A stretch of DNA of 64,000 nucleotides from an uncultured Clostridia bacterium (GCA_947649615.1 CANSSG010000008.1:1-64000); one strand, 5' to 3'. Shown: positions 43,444-53,040, counted from the stretch's first letter. A program made the numbers and translations. Notes: generated by a model from the letters alone, not told the origin.

Positions 43444-44454
43444 ATGAAGATTATCGTAGACGCCATGGGCGGAGACAACGCCCCCCAGGAAATCGTAACC
43501 GGCGCGGTCAACGCCGTCAAGGCCCGCAAGGGCCTGGAAATCGTGTTGGTGGGGAAAGAAGAAGAAATCCGGAAGGCTGCGGGCGGACCACTGCCGGAAG
43601 GCGTATCTGTTGTTAATGCTGCGCAGGTGATTGGAATGCACGACGACCCCGCTACCGCGTTTAAGACCAAAAAAGATTCCTCTATGACGGTGGGGCTGAC
43701 CATGCTGCGGGACGGGGAGGGCGACGCTTTCGTCTCCGCCGGAAGCACCGGTGCGCTGCTCAGTGCGGGAACCCTGCTGGTCAAACGCATCCGGGGCATC
43801 CGGCGGGCCGCTATGGCGCCACTCCTCCCTACGGCGGGCAAGGGCCTGGTGCTGGTGGACTGCGGGGCGAACGCGGAGTGTACCGTGGAATACCTGGTGC
43901 AGTTCGCCTATCTGGGCAGCTTCTATGCCGCCAAGGCGCTGGGGCTGGAAAAACCGCGCGTGGGGCTGCTCAACATCGGCGCCGAGGATTCCAAGGGCGA
44001 CCAACTCCGGCAGGAGACCTATCAGGCATTGAAGGCCGCAGGAGATGGCGGGCATCTGAATTTTATCGGGAATATTGAAGCGAAGGAAGCGATCAAGGGC
44101 GGCTGCGACGTGGTGGTGGCCGACGGCTTCTCCGGCAACGTGATGCTGAAAACCATTGAGGGCATCGGTTCCTTTATGGGCAGGGAGTTGAAAGGCATGT
44201 TCATGCAGAGCGTGAAAACCAAGATGGCCGCGCTGCTGGTGAAGGGCGGGCTGGCCGCGTTCAAGGAGCGGCTGGACCCGGACACGATCGGCGGCACCCC
44301 CTTCCTGGGGCTGCAAAAGCCGGTCATTAAGGCCCATGGCTCCAGCAAGGCCCGGGCTATTGAGAACGCCGTCTATCAGGCTGCCGCCGCCGCAGAGGCC
44401 GGTTTGGCCGCGGAGATCGAAGCCAATATCGCCCTCATGCGCACCGGCCGCTGA
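43444..44454 (+). CDS. plsX: Phosphate acyltransferase PlsX
   Basis: 336 residues, normal for the family. Converts acyl-ACP to acyl-phosphate, the first step of phospholipid synthesis with PlsY. IIVDAMGGDNAPQEIV at the start, SAGSTGALLSAGTLLVKRI near residue 100, VVADGFSGNVMLKTIEG and the C-terminal GGTPFLGLQKPVIKAHGSS. Upstream AAGGGAG. Followed by acpP, its usual neighbour; no FapR site seen. Confidence 0.95.
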   Translation: MKIIVDAMGGDNAPQEIVTGAVNAVKARKGLEIVLVGKEEEIRKAAGGPLPEGVSVVNAAQVIGMHDDPATAFKTKKDSSMTVGLTMLRDGEGDAFVSAGSTGALLSAGTLLVKRIRGIRRAAMAPLLPTAGKGLVLVDCGANAECTVEYLVQFAYLGSFYAAKALGLEKPRVGLLNIGAEDSKGDQLRQETYQALKAAGDGGHLNFIGNIEAKEAIKGGCDVVVADGFSGNVMLKTIEGIGSFMGRELKGMFMQSVKTKMAALLVKGGLAAFKERLDPDTIGGTPFLGLQKPVIKAHGSSKARAIENAVYQAAAAAEAGLAAEIEANIALMRTGR

Positions 44455-44493
44455 CCGCCAGGCAGAAAATGCCAAGAAATCCGCCGCGCCCTA

Positions 44494-44522
44494 TTGACAG
44501 GCGGGAGGAAATGTCTTATCAT
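44494..44522 (+). promoter_or_regulatory. Promoter of acpP-rnc
   Basis: TTGACA (44494-44499), 17-bp spacer, TATCAT (44517-44522), 40 bp before acpP. Confidence 0.65.
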
Positions 44523-44562
44523 TCCATAGGTAAACATCCCCTTGCGAAAGGAGGGAAACGAC

Positions 44563-44805
44563 ATGCAGGACATCTTTGAGCGTATGCAGCAGATCATTGC
44601 CGAGCAGTTCTCCGTGGAGGAGGACGAGATCACCATGGATACGTCCTTCGAAGAGGATTTGGGCGCCGATTCTGTGGACCTGGTTGAGCTGGTCATGAGT
44701 ATGGAGGAGGCGTTTGATATTGGCGAGGTGCAGGAAGATGAACTGAGCACTCTGTCCACTGTGGGCGACTGCGTCAATTTCCTGACCGGCAAGCTGGACG
44801 GCTGA
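44563..44805 (+). CDS. acpP: Acyl carrier protein
   Basis: 80 residues from the ATG at 44563, preceded by AAAGGAGGG. Four-helix carrier with the phosphopantetheine Ser in LGADSVDLVELVMSMEEAF (residue about 38). Very acidic. Carries fatty acyl intermediates and donates them to PlsX. Located between plsX and rnc, a common order in Firmicutes. Confidence 0.95.
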   Translation: MQDIFERMQQIIAEQFSVEEDEITMDTSFEEDLGADSVDLVELVMSMEEAFDIGEVQEDELSTLSTVGDCVNFLTGKLDG

Positions 44806-44913
44806 GGAGGATACGGCGGTGCCTTTCCGGCTGGGCATACAGACGCTTAGAAGGCCTCGCTGCGGGGGATTTTCCCAGGGGCGGGGCCTTTCCCTTGAAA
44901 GGAGGCGAAAGCT

Positions 44914-45579
44914 ATGGATTCTTTGGAAAATAAGCTGGGCTACCGGTTCCATAACCAGCAGCTTCTCAGTGAAGCCCTCAATCACAGTTCCTATGCCAAC
45001 GAGCACCGGGGCAGCCTGGGCAGCAATGAGCGGCTGGAGTTTTTGGGAGACAGCGTGTTGGGGTTCGTGTCGGCGGAATATTTGTTCCGGGGCCATCGGG
45101 AGCTGCCGGAAGGCGATTTAACCCGGATGCGGGCGTCCTTGGTGTGTGAGCAGAGCCTTTATGAGGTGGCCAAGGAATTGGATTTGGGCAGCTATCTGAA
45201 GCTGGGCCGGGGCGAGGAAGCCGGGGGAGGCCGGGAGCGGCAGTCCATCCTGGCGGACGCGGTGGAGGCGGTGTTCGCGGCGGTGTACCTGGACGGAGGC
45301 ATTGAGCCGGTGCGGGAGTTGATTATTCGCGTTTTGCTGAGCCAAGCGCCGGATAACCAGGAGCGGAAGGATTATAAGACTACTTTGCAGGAGGTGGTTC
45401 AGCGGCACAGCGGGCAAGTGCTGACTTACCACATGGTATCCCAGAGCGGGCCGGACCACAATAAGACCTTCCTTTTTGAGGTTCGCTTGAACGACCATCC
45501 TATTGGCCGGGGCGAGGGCCGCAGTAAGAAAGAGGCCGAACAGGCTGCTGCGAAGGATGCGCTGAGCAGCATGAATTGA
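44914..45579 (+). CDS. rnc: Ribonuclease III
   Basis: 221 residues. Endonuclease domain with NERLEFLGDSVLGFVSAEYL (signature and catalytic acids), ADAVEAVFAAVYLDGG, then a C-terminal dsRNA-binding domain with YKTTLQEVVQRH, and GEGRSKKEAEQAAAKDAL. Processes rRNA precursors and structured RNAs. AAAGGAGGC upstream. Followed at once by a strong terminator. Confidence 0.95.
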   Translation: MDSLENKLGYRFHNQQLLSEALNHSSYANEHRGSLGSNERLEFLGDSVLGFVSAEYLFRGHRELPEGDLTRMRASLVCEQSLYEVAKELDLGSYLKLGRGEEAGGGRERQSILADAVEAVFAAVYLDGGIEPVRELIIRVLLSQAPDNQERKDYKTTLQEVVQRHSGQVLTYHMVSQSGPDHNKTFLFEVRLNDHPIGRGEGRSKKEAEQAAAKDALSSMN

Positions 45580-45580
45580 G

Positions 45581-45637
45581 AAAACGCTGGATCAATCCCC
45601 CCGATGCTTCGGGAGGATCGATCCAGCGTTTTATTCT
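45581..45637 (+). terminator. Terminator of acpP-rnc
   Basis: The 13-bp arms AAAACGCTGGATC (45581-45593) and GATCCAGCGTTTT (45620-45632) with TATTC following. A second TTCTTTTTC/GAAAAAGAA stem lies directly downstream toward ftsK. Confidence 0.8.
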
Positions 45638-45740
45638 TTTTCTTGAAAGAAAAAGAACCAAAAAGAACTTTTGTCTCGGGACTAGGGCGACTGCTGCACC
45701 AAGGCTTCTGCCCGGTGACGGTACTGCATGGCTTGCTGGG

Positions 45741-48377
45741 TTATTCTTCGTCCCAGGGGGTATCCTCTGGGGGAGCGTCTGGCGGGGCGCTGCCCATTTT
45801 GATCTCCTGCCACTTGTCCTTGGTGATGAGGAGCTGGCGGGGCTTGGAGCCTTCAAAGGGGCCTACATAGCCCTTTTGCTCCATCTGGTCTACCAGCCGC
45901 GCGGCGCGGGAGTAGCCCAGCTTCAGGCGCCTTTGGAGCATGGACACCGACGCTTGCCCGGTTTCCAGAATGACCTCCACGGCGGCGGGAAGAAGTTCGT
46001 CTGTTCCCTCGTCCTCTGCCGGATCGCCGGCGGGAGAGGGGGCGCCGGATTTGCGCTCCTTTTCCTGGACGTTTTCTTCAATCTTCTGCATGACCTCGTC
46101 GGAGTACTGGACTTCGCCGGTGGATTTTACGAAGCTGACCACCCGGTCGATCTCCTCCGGCGTGATGTAGCAGCCCTGGACCCGCAGGGGCTTGCTGCTG
46201 CCGATGGGGGCGTAGAGCATGTCGCCCCGGCCTACCAGCTTCTCCGCGCCGGTGCTGTCCAGGATGATGCGGGAGTTGATGGCGTCCTTGACCGCGAAGG
46301 CTATGCGGCTGGGGATGTTGGCCTTCATCAGGCCGGTGATTACGTCCGCCCGGGGGCTTTGGGTAGCAATGACCAGGTGCATCCCGGCGGCACGGCCCAT
46401 CTGGGCTACCCGGCAGATGGATTCTTCCACTTCCTTGGCCGCTTCCGTCATCAGGTCGGCCAATTCGTCGATGACCACTACCACTGAGGGCATGTGGGGT
46501 ACGTCCTCCCGCTGGGCGGCTAAGGCGTTGTATTCTTCCAGCTTCTTGACCCCCAGGCCGGAGAAGGTCTTGTAACGCTTGAGCATCTCATATACCGCCC
46601 ACTGCAAGGCGCCCGCCGCCTTTTTCGGGTCCGTGACCACGGGGATCAGCAGGTGGGGAATGCCGTTGTAGGGCGCAAGCTCAACCATCTTGGGGTCTAC
46701 CATGATGAAGCGCACGTCCTCCGGGCTGGATTTGTAGAGCAGGCTGATAATCAGGGAGTTGGTACACACCGATTTGCCGGAGCCGGTGGTGCCTGCAATC
46801 AGCAGGTGGGGCAGCTTGGCGATGTCGCCGACGATGTTCCGGTTATTGATGTCCCGGCCAATGGCGAAGGACACCTGGGACTTGTGGGCGGCAAAGGTAT
46901 TGGATTCAATCACGTCCCGGATCAGCACCGGGCTGACGGTGCGGTTGGGGACTTCAATGCCTACCACGGAACTCTTGTCCGGGATGGGCGCGATGCGTAC
47001 GCCGCTGGCTCCCAAAGCCAGGGCGATGTCATCGGCCAGATTGGTCACCTTGCTGAGTTTTACGCCCTGGGCCAGGGTAAATTCATACTGGGTGATGGCG
47101 GGGCCGCGGATCACGTCGCCGGGGGCTGCGTCTACGCCGAAGCTGCGCAGGGTGTCCCCAAGACGCTGGGAAGTGGAGCGCAGCTCCGCCCCGGCTTCGA
47201 TGTAGTTGTCTTGCAGGTTTTCCTCCAGCAGCGTCACAGGCGGGAAGCCGTAGCTGTCGCCCCCGGCGGCCATGGTGCTGGCAATTTCCGCCGTAACTTG
47301 GGCGGTGGCTTCCTCCAGGGCTTCGGCGGCGTTTTTCTTTTTCCGGCGTTCCTCCGGGGCAGGCGCAGGGGGCGCGGGTTCCGGCTCCCGGACAGGCTCC
47401 GGCGCGGGTTCTGGTATGGACTCCGGCACAGGGGCGGGGATTGGCTCCGGCTCCTGGACGGGCGGGCGCATCACCTCCGGCTCCGGCGCGGGGCGGGAAA
47501 TGGGGGCTGGTTCCGGTGCAGGCTCCAGCGGGAACGGTTCCGCGCCATGGGCGGTCAGGACGTCGGCGGGGGTAGGCTTCTCCTTCTCGCGGGGGCGGAA
47601 GAAACTCTTTTTCTCTTGGGGCGCGTCCTGGGCGGTTTCCGGGGGCGTAGGCGCGCCGCCCAGGGGGGTACCGTCTAAAGGAATGTCAATGACGGGCCGG
47701 GAACGGGCGGACTGTTGGGGCTTGGGCTTTTTCGCCGGTGCGGGGCGGCGGGGGGGCGGCTCGGGGTATTCCTCCTCGTCATAGTCCTCCCGATCCCGCC
47801 ACAGCTCTACCAGCATGGCGGGGGTCACCTGGGCCGCCACCATCAGCAGCGCCAGCAGCAATACCAAAAAGACGATCACCGACGCCGGTTTTCCAAGCAC
47901 TGCCATAAAGCCGTGGGCGGTGCCGCCGGAGAGGACGCCGCCGGATTCCAGGGTGAAGCCCGTTTCCCACAGGGTTGGGAACAGCTTCGCCGCGTCGGAG
48001 AGATCCAGCTTGCAGAAAAGCATGTGGCAGATGCCGCCGGTCAGGTAGGGCGTCAGCAGGGCGCAGGCTGTCCGCAGGGCGACAGGCCGTCCCCGATGGG
48101 TCAGCAGCACCCACGCCGCCGCCGCCAGAGCCGGGACCATCAGGTAATAGCCTATGCCGAACAGGCCCTTGAAGAATCTGGGTATTAACTCAATCAGCCA
48201 GCCGTCTCCGGTGAAGTAGCTCACCAGGACGATCAATGCCGCCAGCAGCAGGGCTACGCCCCCTACCTCCCGGCGGATGGGGCGTTTTGTGTTTTTCGCG
48301 GCGGCGCGGGATTTGGGGGCTGAACGGCTTGCGCCGCTCCGTGCGCCGGATGTGGTTTTCTTTCGTGTAGTCGCCAT
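45741..48377 (-). CDS. ftsK: DNA translocase FtsK/SpoIIIE
   Basis: 878 residues. Four predicted membrane segments in residues about 40-200, a long Pro/Glu-rich linker (about 205-345), then the motor: Walker A IAGTTGSGKSVCTNS near 540, VIDELADLM, QSPRADVITG and a C-terminal gamma winged-helix (ASVSMLQRRLKLGYSRAARL, KGYVGPFEGSKPRQ). Pumps chromosomal DNA through the division or sporulation septum. The gene is convergent with rnc. In a spore-former either the SpoIIIE or the SftA/FtsK role is possible. Confidence 0.94.
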   Translation of the reverse strand: MATTRKKTTSGARSGASRSAPKSRAAAKNTKRPIRREVGGVALLLAALIVLVSYFTGDGWLIELIPRFFKGLFGIGYYLMVPALAAAAWVLLTHRGRPVALRTACALLTPYLTGGICHMLFCKLDLSDAAKLFPTLWETGFTLESGGVLSGGTAHGFMAVLGKPASVIVFLVLLLALLMVAAQVTPAMLVELWRDREDYDEEEYPEPPPRRPAPAKKPKPQQSARSRPVIDIPLDGTPLGGAPTPPETAQDAPQEKKSFFRPREKEKPTPADVLTAHGAEPFPLEPAPEPAPISRPAPEPEVMRPPVQEPEPIPAPVPESIPEPAPEPVREPEPAPPAPAPEERRKKKNAAEALEEATAQVTAEIASTMAAGGDSYGFPPVTLLEENLQDNYIEAGAELRSTSQRLGDTLRSFGVDAAPGDVIRGPAITQYEFTLAQGVKLSKVTNLADDIALALGASGVRIAPIPDKSSVVGIEVPNRTVSPVLIRDVIESNTFAAHKSQVSFAIGRDINNRNIVGDIAKLPHLLIAGTTGSGKSVCTNSLIISLLYKSSPEDVRFIMVDPKMVELAPYNGIPHLLIPVVTDPKKAAGALQWAVYEMLKRYKTFSGLGVKKLEEYNALAAQREDVPHMPSVVVVIDELADLMTEAAKEVEESICRVAQMGRAAGMHLVIATQSPRADVITGLMKANIPSRIAFAVKDAINSRIILDSTGAEKLVGRGDMLYAPIGSSKPLRVQGCYITPEEIDRVVSFVKSTGEVQYSDEVMQKIEENVQEKERKSGAPSPAGDPAEDEGTDELLPAAVEVILETGQASVSMLQRRLKLGYSRAARLVDQMEQKGYVGPFEGSKPRQLLITKDKWQEIKMGSAPPDAPPEDTPWDEE

Positions 48378-48423
48378 GGTTTTCCCTCTTATTTCAAGTG
48401 TTTTGCAATAAGTATGCGCCCGC

Positions 48424-49296
48424 TCAGGCAGCGGGGTTCAGCCAGGGCAGCATGTTCAGCGCCTTCAGGGCGCTCAGCACGACGGTGATCACGCCCGCTG
48501 CCCAGCAGTAGTAGGAAAACGCGCCAAACCTGCCCTTGTCCGCCACCATCCGCACCAGGCGGATGGACAGATAGCCGCTGGCCGCCGCCGCCGCTACGCC
48601 CAGGATGTAGCCGGGAATCAGGGTGGCGTCAATGCCGCCCGCTTCCGCCACATCCTTGATTTGCAGGATGTTGGCCCCCAGTACGGCAGGGATGGACAGC
48701 AGGAAGGCAAACCGTACCGCGAACCGCCGCTCAAAGCCCCGGAAGCAGCCCATGCAGATGGTCATGCCCGACCGGGAAATGCCGGGGCAGGTGGCGACCG
48801 CCTGGCCTACGCCTACCAGGAGGACATCGGCCATGGTGGCGGTGCGCTCGTTCTTCCGGCCCTTCCGCACGCGGTCGCAGAAATGCAACAAGAGGCCTGT
48901 TACCAGCAGCGCGCCGCCGACAAAAAAGGTATTGCTGTACAAGCCCTCCACCACATCCGTGATGGGCAGGATCAGGAACAGGGGCAGCGTCCCAACCACG
49001 ATCAGAAGGATCAGCTGCCGGGCGGAGGGGATGCGCTTGGAGCCGCCGCCGCTGGCGATGTCAGCAATCAGGCGGAAAAATTCCAGGATCATCTCTTTGA
49101 TGTCAGACCAGTAGGCGATGAATACTGCCGCCAGGGTGCCCAGGTGCAGCAGCACGTCGAAAAACACATCGTCTGCGCCCTCCATGCCGAAACCCAGCAG
49201 GTTTTGGGCGATGGAGAGATGTCCGGAACTGGAAATGGGCAGAAATTCTGCCACGCCCTGGATGATCCCAAGGATCAGTGCGTTTAATATGGTCAC
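48424..49296 (-). CDS. uppP: Undecaprenyl-diphosphatase UppP
   Basis: 290 residues from GTG at 49296, nine bases after GAGGAGG; the longer frame upstream runs through AT-rich promoter DNA. Multipass membrane enzyme (about eight segments) that recycles the undecaprenyl lipid carrier. Family motifs QGVAEFLPISSSGHLSIAQ near residue 15 and PGISRSGMTICMG near 170. Confers bacitracin tolerance in several species. Confidence 0.93.
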   Translation of the reverse strand: MTILNALILGIIQGVAEFLPISSSGHLSIAQNLLGFGMEGADDVFFDVLLHLGTLAAVFIAYWSDIKEMILEFFRLIADIASGGGSKRIPSARQLILLIVVGTLPLFLILPITDVVEGLYSNTFFVGGALLVTGLLLHFCDRVRKGRKNERTATMADVLLVGVGQAVATCPGISRSGMTICMGCFRGFERRFAVRFAFLLSIPAVLGANILQIKDVAEAGGIDATLIPGYILGVAAAAASGYLSIRLVRMVADKGRFGAFSYYCWAAGVITVVLSALKALNMLPWLNPAA

Positions 49297-49400
49297 GGTG
49301 AAGCCTCCTCTAACAATATCTCCCATTATGATAGCACAACTGTTTGCGATTTTCCACAGTTTTTTGCCGTGGATTTCCTTTTTCTGATTGGTGCGGAAAA

Positions 49401-49440
49401 CCGCGCCCCCTTGCCGGTGAACCGGCAGGCGGGGGCGCGG
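49401..49440 (-). terminator. Terminator after the M23 peptidase gene
   Basis: CCGCGCCCCC and TTGCCGG arms pair with CCGGCAG and GGGGGCGCGG around a short loop, 5 bp after the stop at 49445; GGTTTT follows in the minus direction. Confidence 0.8.
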
Positions 49441-49444
49441 CGGT

Positions 49445-50647
49445 TTACCACCCTTTGATGTAATTGGGCAGGTAGTCCAGCGGATTGACCCGGACGCCGC
49501 CCTCGGTGATCTCATAGTGCAGGTGGGCCCCCCGGCTGATGCCGGTATTGCCGGTAATGCCAATGACCTGGCCCTGGGTCACGACATCGCCCTCTTTCAC
49601 CGCACGGCTGGACATGTGGGCATACAGGGTGGTGTTGCCCGGGCCGTGGCTGATGACCACGTAGTTGCCGTAAGAGCTGGAAAGCTTGGAGGTGATCACC
49701 ACCCCGGCTTTCGTTGCCAGCACGCTGGTGGTGTAGCCTACGCCGCCGATGTCCACTCCCTTATGGTTGGTGGACGCGCCGGGGATGCCCGTGTTGCGCC
49801 CGCCCATGGGGGAGGTGATGCGCCGGCTTACCGTTTCCGGCCATATGTAGCCGCCTTTGGTGGCGGTCATGGACATCTGCCGGGCCAGCTCGTTGGATTT
49901 CTCTACGATCTCCTTCTGGATGCGGTCCCGCTCGGCGTTCAGTTCGTCAAGCTGCTCCTGATATTCGTCTACGTTGGCCTGGATTTCTTCCACCAGGGCG
50001 GCGGCTTCGTCCCGCTGCTCGTTCAGTTCGGTCTTTTTGACCTCCAATTCCGCCTTGGCTTCCTCGGACTGGGCCATCAGGTATTCCTGCTCCTCCTGCT
50101 TTTGCTGGATTTGCGCCCGGAGCAGGCGAAGCCCGTCCAGTACGCTCTGGTCGTAGTTCATGACCTCCTGCACGTCAGAGAGACGGCTGAGCAGGTCGGA
50201 AAAGCTGTCTGCCTTGAACAGCACCGCCCAATAGGACGTGGTGCCAGCTTCCTCCATCACTCTGGCCCGTTCGCAGAAGGTGGCGTATTGAATCTCCTCC
50301 TGCTTCCGGTTTTCCTCCAACTCATAGGCCGTCTGGGCCAGGAGGGTCTCATAGCCGGAAATCTGTTTTTCTGTATTGGCAATCTGCTGCTCGGTCAGGG
50401 AAATCTGCTGGTCCAGCAGCAGCTTGCGGTTGATGGCGCTGGCCCGCTGGTTTTTCAGGTCTGCCAGTTGGCTCTTCAAATCGCTGCTCTGATTGCTCAG
50501 TTCCTTGGCGTCGTTTTTCAGGCTGTCAATCTGCTCCTGGGTCACTGCTTGGGCCACAGGGATCAGGCCTTCCGCCGGCGCCAGCGCAAACAGCATCAGC
50601 AGCGCCAGGGTCAAAGCAAGCATCCTCCGCCGTATTTTCATTTGCAT
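49445..50647 (-). CDS. EnvC-like M23 peptidase with coiled coil
   Basis: 400 residues from the ATG at 50647 (GGAGGT upstream). Signal peptide (ALTLALLMLFALAPAEG, cleavage probably near AQA). Residues 35-260 form two long coiled-coil blocks (LKNDAKELSNQSSDLKSQLA, later LEVKKTELNEQRDEA). C-terminal LytM/M23 domain with zinc ligands in NHKGVDIGG and HLHYEITEGG and the central His in GPGNTTLYAH. Likely a murein endopeptidase or an activator of amidases in cell separation; the full zinc ligand set suggests activity. Confidence 0.9.
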   Translation of the reverse strand: MQMKIRRRMLALTLALLMLFALAPAEGLIPVAQAVTQEQIDSLKNDAKELSNQSSDLKSQLADLKNQRASAINRKLLLDQQISLTEQQIANTEKQISGYETLLAQTAYELEENRKQEEIQYATFCERARVMEEAGTTSYWAVLFKADSFSDLLSRLSDVQEVMNYDQSVLDGLRLLRAQIQQKQEEQEYLMAQSEEAKAELEVKKTELNEQRDEAAALVEEIQANVDEYQEQLDELNAERDRIQKEIVEKSNELARQMSMTATKGGYIWPETVSRRITSPMGGRNTGIPGASTNHKGVDIGGVGYTTSVLATKAGVVITSKLSSSYGNYVVISHGPGNTTLYAHMSSRAVKEGDVVTQGQVIGITGNTGISRGAHLHYEITEGGVRVNPLDYLPNYIKGW

Positions 50648-50811
50648 GTTACCTCCAACGCCCCGGAAATCCGGCGGCAAACTCTTTGTTAAACCGCGCC
50701 CCGAAGGACGCCTTTGGCATTATACCATAGGGGATGGAAAAAATCCACCGTTTTTTGCGGGGATTGGAGGGGGAAACGGTGGATGGGCGGCGCCTTAATA
50801 AAACTTTAACC

Positions 50812-50841
50812 AAATTGATGGCAAATTGATACAAAATTGAT
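50812..50841 (+). promoter_or_regulatory. Three phased direct repeats (OmpR/PhoB-type operator)
   Basis: AAATTGAT occurs exactly three times at 11-bp spacing (50812-50819, 50823-50830, 50834-50841). It ends just before a TATGAT -10 (50865-50870) with only a poor -35. Helical phasing of direct repeats is typical for OmpR-family regulators such as the one encoded 106 bp downstream, so autoregulation is likely. Confidence 0.65.
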
Positions 50842-50946
50842 ACAACTTTCTGCAAAAAAAGCGGTATGATGGAACCATCTTTGCCCAGCCTGCGTCTAGA
50901 TAGGTAATGGAGCAAAAATAGAATGCCAAAAGCGCGGGAGGCCGGT

Positions 50947-51654
50947 ATGAGCGAGAAGGATAAAATCTTGATTGTGGACGACGACCAGGAAATCCGGGAG
51001 GTGCTGCGCATCCTCCTGACAGGGGAGCAGTTCCAGGTGGCGGAAGCCTCCGGCGGGGAGGAAGCCCTGCAATATTTGGAGGAACATCCGGGCGAAGTGG
51101 ATCTGGTGATCCTGGATGTGATGATGGAGGGCGTTTCCGGCTACCATGTGTGCATCCAGCTCCGGGAAAAATGGAATGTACCCGTCCTTTTCCTTACCGC
51201 CAAAAGCCGGGAATCAGACCTGACTATGGGCTACTCCAGCGGCGGGGACGACTATTTGGTTAAGCCCTTTTCCTATCCCGAGCTGCTGGCCCGGGTAAAG
51301 GGGCTGCTGCGCCGCTACCAGGTCTACCGGGGCAAGCCGGACGCCGTCCGGGAGGAAGCGGAGTGGTGCGGCCTGCGGGTAGGGCTGGAAAGCAACATGG
51401 TCTGGCGCAATGACCGGGAAATCGACCTAACCGACACCGAATGGCGCATCCTGCGGCTGCTGGTCCAGAACAAGGGGAAGATATTCTCCATGGAAAACCT
51501 CTATGAAAGCGTCTGGGGAGAGACATACTTCCCCTCCTCCGCCAACACCGTCATGGTCCACATCCGCCGCCTGCGGGAGAAGCTGGAGACCGACCCGCGC
51601 CATCCGGAGTACATCAAAACCGTGTGGGGAAAGGGGTACCGCCTTGGAAAGTAA
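50947..51654 (+). CDS. OmpR-family response regulator
   Basis: 235 residues from the ATG at 50947 (GGGAGG upstream). Receiver domain with acidic pocket DDDQE and phospho-acceptor Asp in LVILDVMM near residue 56, Lys in VKPFSYPELLARV; winged-helix DNA-binding domain from about 130 (LTDTEWRILRLLVQNKGKIF, ending in TVWGKGYRLGK). Overlaps the histidine kinase start by 11 bp. The triple repeat upstream is its probable binding site. Confidence 0.93.
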   Translation: MSEKDKILIVDDDQEIREVLRILLTGEQFQVAEASGGEEALQYLEEHPGEVDLVILDVMMEGVSGYHVCIQLREKWNVPVLFLTAKSRESDLTMGYSSGGDDYLVKPFSYPELLARVKGLLRRYQVYRGKPDAVREEAEWCGLRVGLESNMVWRNDREIDLTDTEWRILRLLVQNKGKIFSMENLYESVWGETYFPSSANTVMVHIRRLREKLETDPRHPEYIKTVWGKGYRLGK

Positions 51655-53014
51655 ACGCCGGTTTTCCCGCCTGGGGGCCAAGTTAGCTGGGGTGTCGGTG
51701 CTGGGGCTGGCGCTGGCCTTTGCCATATTCTATACGGTGGAGTCCATTGTGCTGCCCTGGCTGCTCTATGACGAACGCTTCGCGCCGGCCTGGAAAGCCC
51801 GGGCGGACGCCGTCGCTGCGGCATATCAATCCTACGTCACAGAACACAACCTTGACCTCCGGCAGGCCAGCAACTATTTGGAATCCCTTATGCCGGATAT
51901 GTATGCGACCGCCTTTATTACGGCAGTCCACGGTACGTCCTCTTACGAGGAAAAGGAGGGGAAATACTCCCCCATCGGCGCCTATAGCTACACCTATGAA
52001 GCGGAAGATCAAATTTATGCGATTATTTCAACGTCCGGCTTCGATGTCTCCGCTGCAACTCTGCGGTTGATCAAATGCGCCGATGGCGACTTGTATCTCG
52101 CCGATGCTGCGGGCATCCTGCAAGTCCGCAGCACCATCCTTGCCGGAGGGCTGCTGCTGGCGCTGGCGGGGTTCTGCGCGGTCATGATTCCCTGCATCGT
52201 CCGGCTGGTCCGGCGGATTGGCGCACTGTCGCGGGAAACCGGCGTCCTGATGGCTGGGGACCTGGATCACGCTATCCATATCCGGGGCAGGGACGAGCTG
52301 AGTGGCCTGGGGGAGGACATCGAACGGCTGCGCCAGTCCGTCAACGCCCGCCTGGAAGGCGAACGGGAGGCGGTGGGAGCCAACAGCCGTCTCATTACCT
52401 CCCTGTCCCACGACCTGCGTACGCCGCTGACGAAGCTGACGGGATACCTGGACATCCTGGCCTATGGGAAGTACCAGTCCCATGAGGAGCATGACGGCTT
52501 CCTTCGTCTCGCATCGGAGAAGGCCGCCCAAATCAAAACCCTCACCGACCAGCTTTTCGCCAGCGCCCAGGTGGACGCCCCCGAGACCGCCCTGGAACTG
52601 CCGCCGGAAAGGGTGGACGGCGCGGCTTTGCTGGGGCAGCTTTTAGCGGAGGAGTGCGACGGCCTTCGCCGGGAGGGCTTCGACGCCCAGCCGCCGGTGT
52701 TCCGGCAGCAGTTTGCCCTTTACCTGCGCACGGCGGACGCGGTGAGGGTGTTTGATAATCTGTTCTCCAATCTGAAAAAATACGCCGACCCGGCTTTTCC
52801 TGTGAAAATCCGGGCCAGGGATAAGGGGGAGACGGTAGTGCTGCGGTTTGAAAACCATGTGCGCCCTGCGCCGGACCGGACCGATAGCCACGGGTTGGGC
52901 GTTCCCACTATGAAGGAACTGATGTCCCGATCCGGCGGGACGCTGGAAACGTCTGAGGAAAAGGGGATATACACCAGCACCCTGACCTTCCGAAAGCACC
53001 GGGAGCCGCGTTGA
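51644..53014 (+). CDS. Sensor histidine kinase
   Basis: 456 residues from TTG at 51644, with AAAGGGG upstream, inside the end of the response regulator gene. Two membrane segments (about residues 10-32 and 160-182) border an extracellular sensor region of about 125 residues. A HAMP linker follows, then H-box SLSHDLRTPLTKLTGY (His near 255), N-box DNLFSNLKKYADP and G-box GLGVPTMKEL. The catalytic domain ends soon after. Signal unknown. A terminator follows. Confidence 0.9.
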   Translation: MESKRRFSRLGAKLAGVSVLGLALAFAIFYTVESIVLPWLLYDERFAPAWKARADAVAAAYQSYVTEHNLDLRQASNYLESLMPDMYATAFITAVHGTSSYEEKEGKYSPIGAYSYTYEAEDQIYAIISTSGFDVSAATLRLIKCADGDLYLADAAGILQVRSTILAGGLLLALAGFCAVMIPCIVRLVRRIGALSRETGVLMAGDLDHAIHIRGRDELSGLGEDIERLRQSVNARLEGEREAVGANSRLITSLSHDLRTPLTKLTGYLDILAYGKYQSHEEHDGFLRLASEKAAQIKTLTDQLFASAQVDAPETALELPPERVDGAALLGQLLAEECDGLRREGFDAQPPVFRQQFALYLRTADAVRVFDNLFSNLKKYADPAFPVKIRARDKGETVVLRFENHVRPAPDRTDSHGLGVPTMKELMSRSGGTLETSEEKGIYTSTLTFRKHREPR

Positions 53015-53034
53015 GCGGCTCCCGGTGCTTTCTT
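52995..53034 (+). terminator. Terminator of the two-component operon
   Basis: The 15-bp arms AGCACCGGGAGCCGC and its complement (52995-53009, 53015-53029) with a 5-base loop and TTCTT tail, overlapping the kinase stop codon. Confidence 0.85.
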
Positions 53035-53040
53035 AAGAAT

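Noticed and set aside
46653-47678. 341-codon plus-strand frame opposite ftsK
   Set aside because: Gly/Arg-rich shadow of the FtsK linker and motor; no ribosome site.
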